Shown here piece after piece: positions 59,394-64,000 of a DNA stretch of 64,000 nucleotides. Under the pieces are notes generated by a model. It ran no database searches. It saw nothing but the letters and a program-made list of their open reading frames with translations, and was not told where the DNA came from. The DNA is taken from positions 78,174 through 142,173 of the forward strand of contig NZ_AKJE01000035.1 of assembly GCF_000282495.1 (NCBI RefSeq), read 5' to 3'. The position numbers were made by a program, and so were the translations under genes. The stretch's first letter is position 1. Every line of letters begins with the position of its first letter. The stretch comes from Pseudomonas sp. GM79. GTDB lineage: Bacteria; Pseudomonadota; Gammaproteobacteria; Pseudomonadales; Pseudomonadaceae.

Positions 59394-59481
59394 GTGGGAG
59401 CGGGCTTGCTCGCGAAAGCGGTGTACCAGCCGACGCTGATGTCGAATGTGATGGCCTCTTCGCGAGCAAGCCCGCTCCCAC
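59394..59481. repeat. REPIN-like inverted REP pair (family 1)
   Basis: Inverted cores GGGAGCGGGCTTGCTCGCG flanking about 42 bases, between the pmbA terminator and the fagA promoter. Confidence 0.9.
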
Positions 59482-59501
59482 AGGGATCTTTTCCAACTCA
59501 T

Positions 59502-59539
59502 AAAAAAAGGCGCGCCACCCAACGGTGGCGCGCCTTTTT
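59502..59539 (-). terminator. Terminator after pmbA
   Basis: A perfect 11-bp stem GGCGCGCCACC/GGTGGCGCGCC with a 4-base loop; on the minus strand a T7 run follows. Confidence 0.9.
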
Positions 59540-59555
59540 GTGAAGCGATCGGAGG

Positions 59556-60902
59556 TTAGCTACCCGCCACCGTCATCCGCTCGATCAACACCGACCCAGT
59601 GCGAATATTGCTGCGCAGTTCCAGGTCATTACCAACTGCGATGATCTGCTTGAACATGTCACGCATGTTGCCGGCGATAGTCACCTCCTGCACCGCGAAC
59701 TGGATTTCGCCGTTCTCGACCCAGAAACCCGCCGCGCCACGGGAGTAATCGCCAGTGACCATGTTCAGGCCCTGCCCCATCAGTTCGGTGACCAGCAAGC
59801 CTCGGCCCATGCGGCGCAGCAAGGCTGCCTGATCTTCATCGCCGTGGGTGACGAACAGGTTGTGCACGCCGCCGGCATTGGCGGTGCTCGGCATGCCGAG
59901 CTTACGACCGGAGTAGGTGCCGAGTATGTAGGACACCAACTCGCCCTTCTCCACGAACGGCTTGGCGTAGGTCGCCAGGCCATCGCCGTCGAAGGCCGAA
60001 CTGCCCAAGGCGCGCATCAAATGCGGACGCTCATCGATGGTCAGCCATTCCGGGAAAAGCTTCTGCCCCAAGGTACCTTCGAGGAACGAGGATTTGCGGT
60101 ACAGACTGCCACCGGAAATCGCCGACAGGAAACTGCCGAACAAGCCACCGGCCAGTTCCGCGGAAAACAGCACCGGCACTTCGCAAGTCGGCACCGGACG
60201 CGCGCCCAGACGGCTCGCCGCCCGTTGCGCGGCACGTTGGCCGATGCTCTCCGGAGAGGCCAGCAAATTGCCCTGACGGTTCACGTCATACCAGTAATCG
60301 CGCTGCATCTGGCCATCGGCTTCGGCGATCATCACGCAACTGAGGCTGTGACGAGTCGACGCGTAGCCACCGATAAAACCGTGGCTGTTACCGTAAACCC
60401 GGCAGCCCTGGTGAGTGCTGAGGGTGGTGCCGTCGGCATTCTTGATCCGGCTGTCGGCGGCAAACGCCGCCGCTTCACAGGCCAGGGCCTGCTCGATGGC
60501 TTGCTCCGGGGTAATGTCCCATTGATGAAACAGGTCGAAATCCTGCAGATCCTTGGCCATCAGCGCGGCATCCGCCAGGCCCGAGGCTTCGTCTTCAGAC
60601 GTGTGCTTGGCGATGGCGAGTGCCGCGGCGACGGTTTCGCGAATCGCTTCCGGGCCGCTGGCCGATGTGCTGGCAGAGCCCTTGCGCTGGCCTACGTACA
60701 AAGTGATGCCGAAGCCCTGATCGCGATTGAACTCAACGGTTTCGACTTCCCGCTGACGCACCGTGGTCGACAAGCCCTGCTCCAGCGACACGGCCACTTC
60801 ACAGGCACTGGCGCCCTGGCGCTTGGCTTCAGCGATGATCTGCTCGACTTGTTCTTGCAGTGCCGGCAACGCTTGTGGGCCGACGCTTTCAACTGCACTC
60901 AT
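59556..60902 (-). CDS. pmbA: TldE/PmbA peptide-maturation protease subunit
   Basis: 448 residues from ATG 60902 with GGAG 7 bases upstream. Recognised by [53 protein letters not shown] and the late [21 protein letters not shown]. The TldE partner lacks the HExxxH zinc site carried by TldD (encoded 700 bases away). The pair processes peptides such as microcins and the antitoxin CcdA in E. coli. Confidence 0.93.
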   Translation of the reverse strand: MSAVESVGPQALPALQEQVEQIIAEAKRQGASACEVAVSLEQGLSTTVRQREVETVEFNRDQGFGITLYVGQRKGSASTSASGPEAIRETVAAALAIAKHTSEDEASGLADAALMAKDLQDFDLFHQWDITPEQAIEQALACEAAAFAADSRIKNADGTTLSTHQGCRVYGNSHGFIGGYASTRHSLSCVMIAEADGQMQRDYWYDVNRQGNLLASPESIGQRAAQRAASRLGARPVPTCEVPVLFSAELAGGLFGSFLSAISGGSLYRKSSFLEGTLGQKLFPEWLTIDERPHLMRALGSSAFDGDGLATYAKPFVEKGELVSYILGTYSGRKLGMPSTANAGGVHNLFVTHGDEDQAALLRRMGRGLLVTELMGQGLNMVTGDYSRGAAGFWVENGEIQFAVQEVTIAGNMRDMFKQIIAVGNDLELRSNIRTGSVLIERMTVAGS

Positions 60903-61010
60903 GCTGTTCTCCACTCAAATTCTGCTTTCGGCTGGGGCCTTCGAGCGACCGGGCCGGACAAGCGGCCCCCGACTGGTTATCATGGCGGCGTTTCTTTGCG
61001 GACGGCCACC

Positions 61011-61535
61011 ATGGTTGATTCTTACGACGACTCCCTCGATACGGGAGAAAAAAGCAAATCCCAGGTTAAACGCGAGCTGCATGCTCTGGTTGACCTTGGC
61101 GAGCGCCTTACAACGCTCAAGCCTGACTTGCTGGCAAAACTGCCATTGACCGACGCTATGCGCCGGGCCTTGGCCGATGCGCCCAAGCACACCGCGAATA
61201 TCGCGCGTAAACGGCACCTTATGTTCATCGGCAAACTGATGCGCGATCAGGACACTGACGCCATTCTGACTCTGCTCGATCAACTGGATGCCTCCACTCG
61301 GCAGTACAACGAACGTTTCCATGGCCTGGAACGCTGGCGCGATCGCTTGATCGCGGGCGACGATGCAGTCCTGGAGAAGTTCGTGCTCGACTACCCGGAA
61401 GCTGATCGTCAGCAATTGCGCTCCCTGATCCGTCAGGCCCAGCACGAACTGGCGACCAACAAGCCACCGGCTTCGAGCCGTAAAATCTTCAAGTACATCC
61501 GTGAGCTGGACGAGACTCAACGCGGTTTGCGTTAA
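61011..61535 (+). CDS. darP: Ribosome-associated protein DarP (YjgA)
   Basis: 174 residues from ATG 61011; the frame is open far upstream, but that part is antisense to pmbA and is not credible coding sequence. The DUF615 pattern is [56 protein letters not shown]. DarP assists late assembly of the 50S subunit. It is placed between pmbA and tldD, facing the opposite way, as in P. aeruginosa. Confidence 0.92.
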   Translation: MVDSYDDSLDTGEKSKSQVKRELHALVDLGERLTTLKPDLLAKLPLTDAMRRALADAPKHTANIARKRHLMFIGKLMRDQDTDAILTLLDQLDASTRQYNERFHGLERWRDRLIAGDDAVLEKFVLDYPEADRQQLRSLIRQAQHELATNKPPASSRKIFKYIRELDETQRGLR

Positions 61536-61583
61536 GGCTCGAATCGGGTGGGTTGCCTCGCAACTCACCCGAAGCTCCATCCC

Positions 61584-63026
61584 TTATGATCCTGTGCCAC
61601 CCACAGTAATCGCATCAATTTTCAGTGTTGGCTGGCCGACACCCACCGGCACCGACTGCCCATCCTTGCCACACGTGCCCACACCGCTGTCCAGCGCCAG
61701 ATCGTTACCGACCATCGACACCTTGCTCATGGCTTCCGGCCCGTTGCCGATCAACGTCGCGCCTTTGACCGGGGCAGTAATCTTGCCGTCTTCGATCAGG
61801 TACGCCTCGCTGGTGGAGAACACGAACTTGCCGCTGGTGATGTCCACCTGGCCACCGCCGAGGTTGGCGCAGTAGATGCCTTTTTTCACCGAGGCGATGA
61901 TTTCCGCCGGGTCGCTTTCGCCACCGAGCATGTAAGTGTTGGTCATGCGCGGCATCGGCAGGTGCGCATAGGATTCCCGACGACCGTTGCCGGTGCGGGC
62001 CACGCCCATCAGGCGCGCATTAAGCTTGTCCTGCATATAACCTTTGAGCACGCCGTTTTCGATCAGCGTGGTGCACTCGGTCGGGGTGCCTTCGTCGTCG
62101 ACGCTCAGCGAACCACGGCGCCCGGCGAGGGTGCCGTCATCGACGATGGTGCAGAGCTTCGAGGCAACCATCTCGCCCATGCGCCCGCTGTAGGCCGAAC
62201 TGCCTTTACGGTTGAAGTCGCCTTCCAGGCCATGGCCGACAGCTTCGTGCAGCAACACGCCTGACCAACCGGAACCCAACACCACCGGCAACGTACCGGC
62301 CGGGGCCGGGATCGCTTCCAGATTCACCAGCGCCTGACGCAACGCTTCGCGGGCATAGCCCATGGCGCGGTCGTCGCTGAGGAAATAGCGGTAATCGGTA
62401 CGACCGCCACCGCCATGACCGCCGCGTTCACGACGGCCATTCTGCTCGACGATCACGCTGACGTTGAAACGCACCAGTGGTCGCACATCCGCCGCCAGCC
62501 CGCCGTCGGTGGAAGCAATCAAAATCCGCTCCCAGACCCCGGCCATGCTCACGGTGACTTGCTGGATACGCGGGTCGAGGGCGCGAGTCGCCACATCAAT
62601 ACGCTTGAGCAGCTCGACTTTCTCGGCACGGGTCATCACTTCCAGCGGGTTATCCGGCCCGTACAATTGGGTGACATCCTGGGTGGTGAACGCCTGCACA
62701 GTGCCGTTCTGCCCGGCCCGGGAGATCGAACGGGCTGCACGGGCTGCCGCGCCCAGCGCTTCGAGGGTGATCGCATTGCTGTAGGCAAAACCGGTCTTCT
62801 CACCCGATTGCGCACGCACGCCGACACCCTGGTCAAGGTTGAAGCTGCCTTCCTTGACGATCCCGTCTTCCAGCGCCCAGGATTCGGAAATCTGCCCCTG
62901 GAAATACAGGTCGGCGGCATCGATGCCCGGGCCAGCCAGATCGCCGAGCACACCTTGCAGGCTCTCGATCGTTACGCCGCCGGGCGCCAGGAGGTGTTCA
63001 CTGACGGAGGACAACAACTCGCTCAT
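61584..63026 (-). CDS. tldD: Metalloprotease TldD
   Basis: 480 residues. The zinc motif is [13 protein letters not shown] with H260, E261 and H265; GSGWSGV precedes it, and [19 protein letters not shown] and [12 protein letters not shown] follow. It is the catalytic half of the TldD/TldE protease. The nitrilase-family gene upstream ends 12 bases before its start, so they are probably co-transcribed. Confidence 0.95.
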   Translation of the reverse strand: MSELLSSVSEHLLAPGGVTIESLQGVLGDLAGPGIDAADLYFQGQISESWALEDGIVKEGSFNLDQGVGVRAQSGEKTGFAYSNAITLEALGAAARAARSISRAGQNGTVQAFTTQDVTQLYGPDNPLEVMTRAEKVELLKRIDVATRALDPRIQQVTVSMAGVWERILIASTDGGLAADVRPLVRFNVSVIVEQNGRRERGGHGGGGRTDYRYFLSDDRAMGYAREALRQALVNLEAIPAPAGTLPVVLGSGWSGVLLHEAVGHGLEGDFNRKGSSAYSGRMGEMVASKLCTIVDDGTLAGRRGSLSVDDEGTPTECTTLIENGVLKGYMQDKLNARLMGVARTGNGRRESYAHLPMPRMTNTYMLGGESDPAEIIASVKKGIYCANLGGGQVDITSGKFVFSTSEAYLIEDGKITAPVKGATLIGNGPEAMSKVSMVGNDLALDSGVGTCGKDGQSVPVGVGQPTLKIDAITVGGTGS

Positions 63027-63038
63027 ATGCTTTACGCC

Positions 63039-63893
63039 TTAAATTCGTCGTTCTGATGCAGGTCGCTGGGCGCCCTGCGAGAAAAAGCGCCGGTGAGTGG
63101 ACACCGGCATCCGCGCCCTGATGGACGCCTGTTCGCTGCTGTCGCGTTGGGCCAGCAGCACGGCCTCGCCCTGATCTTGTTGTGCCAGCACACGCCCCCA
63201 TGGGTCGACAATGGCGGCGTGACCAAAGGTTTCTCGTGGCCCCGGATGCGTCCCACCCTGGGCGGCCGCGAGCATGTAACACTGGGTTTCGATGGCCCGC
63301 GCGCGAATCAGCACGTCCCAATGGGCCGCGCCGGTCACCGCGGTAAAGGCCGACGGCGCGGTAATCAATTCCGCGCCGGCCGCACGCAATTCGCTGTACA
63401 GCTCCGGGAAACGCAGGTCATAACACACCGTCAGGCCGACTCGACCGACCGGAGTGTCGGCAACAACCACACCACTGCCATAAGCATAGTCATCGGATTC
63501 GCGATAACGCCCGCGATTATCCGCCACGTCTACGTCGAACAGGTGCAGCTTGTCATACCGCGCAACGGTTTCGCCGCGGTCATCCACCAGCAACGAGCAT
63601 GCATGCACTTTGGCCGTCGGTTGATCCACTGGCGGCAACGGCAATGTGCCGGCCACTATCCATAACTTGAGGTCGCGGGCGGTCTGTTTCAACCACGGCA
63701 GGATCGGGCCTTCGCCCAAGGCTTCGGCGCGGCCGATGTCAGCAATGTCGCGCCGGCCCATGGCAGCGAAGTTTTCCGGCAGCACGGCAAGCCGCGCGCC
63801 ACCGGTCGCCGCCTGCTCAAGCAGACGACGGGCCTGGGCCAGATTGACCAGCACGTCGCTCTGGCTGACCATTTGAATCACCGCTACAGACAT
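63039..63893 (-). CDS. Nitrilase-family amidohydrolase (Nit/omega-amidase-like)
   Basis: 284 residues with the nitrilase triad E40 (VLPENF), K115 (YDKLHLFDVDV) and C157 (TVCYDLRFPEL). This pattern and length fit the Nit1/omega-amidase group, probably deaminated glutathione amidase, a metabolite-repair enzyme. It begins the tldD transcription unit. The exact substrate is inferred. Confidence 0.88.
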   Translation of the reverse strand: MSVAVIQMVSQSDVLVNLAQARRLLEQAATGGARLAVLPENFAAMGRRDIADIGRAEALGEGPILPWLKQTARDLKLWIVAGTLPLPPVDQPTAKVHACSLLVDDRGETVARYDKLHLFDVDVADNRGRYRESDDYAYGSGVVVADTPVGRVGLTVCYDLRFPELYSELRAAGAELITAPSAFTAVTGAAHWDVLIRARAIETQCYMLAAAQGGTHPGPRETFGHAAIVDPWGRVLAQQDQGEAVLLAQRDSSEQASIRARMPVSTHRRFFSQGAQRPASERRI

Positions 63894-63927
63894 GGCCTAT
63901 TCCCTATGTGAAATCTACGCATACCCG

Positions 63928-64000
63928 TAGGAGCTGCGGAGTGAAACGAGGCTGCGATCTTTTGACCTTGATCTTTAAAGTCAAAAGATCGCAGCCTGCG
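63928..64000. repeat. Family 2 REP copies at the window edge
   Basis: A copy starting TAGGAGCTGCGGAGTGAAAC and the beginning of an inverted partner (GATCGCAGCCTGCG) that runs off the window end. Confidence 0.8.

Noticed and set aside
59844..61010. In-frame upstream extension of darP
   Set aside because: It lies antisense to pmbA; DarP homologues begin at the ATG at 61011.

Overview
The window is a gene-dense, high-GC chromosome segment of a Pseudomonas, most likely of the P. fluorescens group. This rests on recognisable gene families and gene order (a slyD/pta/gpx/cysZ/trxB block; algW, hisCDG, murA, mla, kds/lpt, rpoN-hpf-ptsN-rapZ-ptsO; the Fur-type fagA-fumC-sodA cluster; tldD/pmbA) and on abundant Pseudomonas REP/REPIN repeats. 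No rRNA, tRNA, CRISPR array, integrase or insertion sequence was seen.

Region 1 (1-14.3 kb) is accessory: the end of an IclR regulator, a 1148-residue dermonecrotic-toxin-like (DUF6543) protein, a large MalT-like LuxR regulator beside a DUF1329/DUF1302 envelope pair, a leaderless AmpDh3-type amidase, and a class II aldolase / alpha-beta hydrolase / short-chain dehydrogenase operon.

Region 2 (14.4-20.5 kb) looks like a blue-light-response locus. It holds a flavodoxin, a short LOV photoreceptor of the SB1-LOV type, a PilZ-like protein, a MerR regulator of the LitR/CarH type whose cobalamin motifs are degenerate, and, divergent from it, a monooxygenase-like membrane protein followed by folM, folE and folX (tetrahydromonapterin synthesis), then DUF1244 and HopJ-family genes.

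Region 3 (20.7-31.4 kb) is metabolic and redox housekeeping: a class III aminotransferase, trxB, cysZ, a GT4 glycosyltransferase, an old yellow enzyme, glutathione peroxidase, slyD, a DUF3565 protein, pta and a PlsC-type acyltransferase.

Region 4 (31.5-45 kb) carries cysNC and cysD, unusually separated by a four-helix-bundle (S23/Avd-like) gene lying between inverted repeats, then a Nif3-like gene, algW, a TonB receptor/DUF4198 metal-uptake pair, hisC, hisD, hisG, murA and a BolA protein.

Region 5 (45-55.4 kb) is the envelope core: mlaFEDCB (phospholipid transport) back to back with kdsD-kdsC-lptC-lptA-lptB (LPS sugar synthesis and export), then rpoN, hpf, ptsN, rapZ and ptsO (sigma-54 and nitrogen PTS).

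Region 6 (55.5-64 kb) contains a ZIP transporter, the iron-starvation cluster sodA, orfX, fumC, fagA under a candidate Fur box, pmbA, darP, tldD and a nitrilase-family amidase.

Most promising points for follow-up: the LOV/LitR/monapterin locus, the IVS-like insertion in the cysDN operon, the orphan AmpDh3 amidase, and the metal-receptor pair inserted between algW and hisC.
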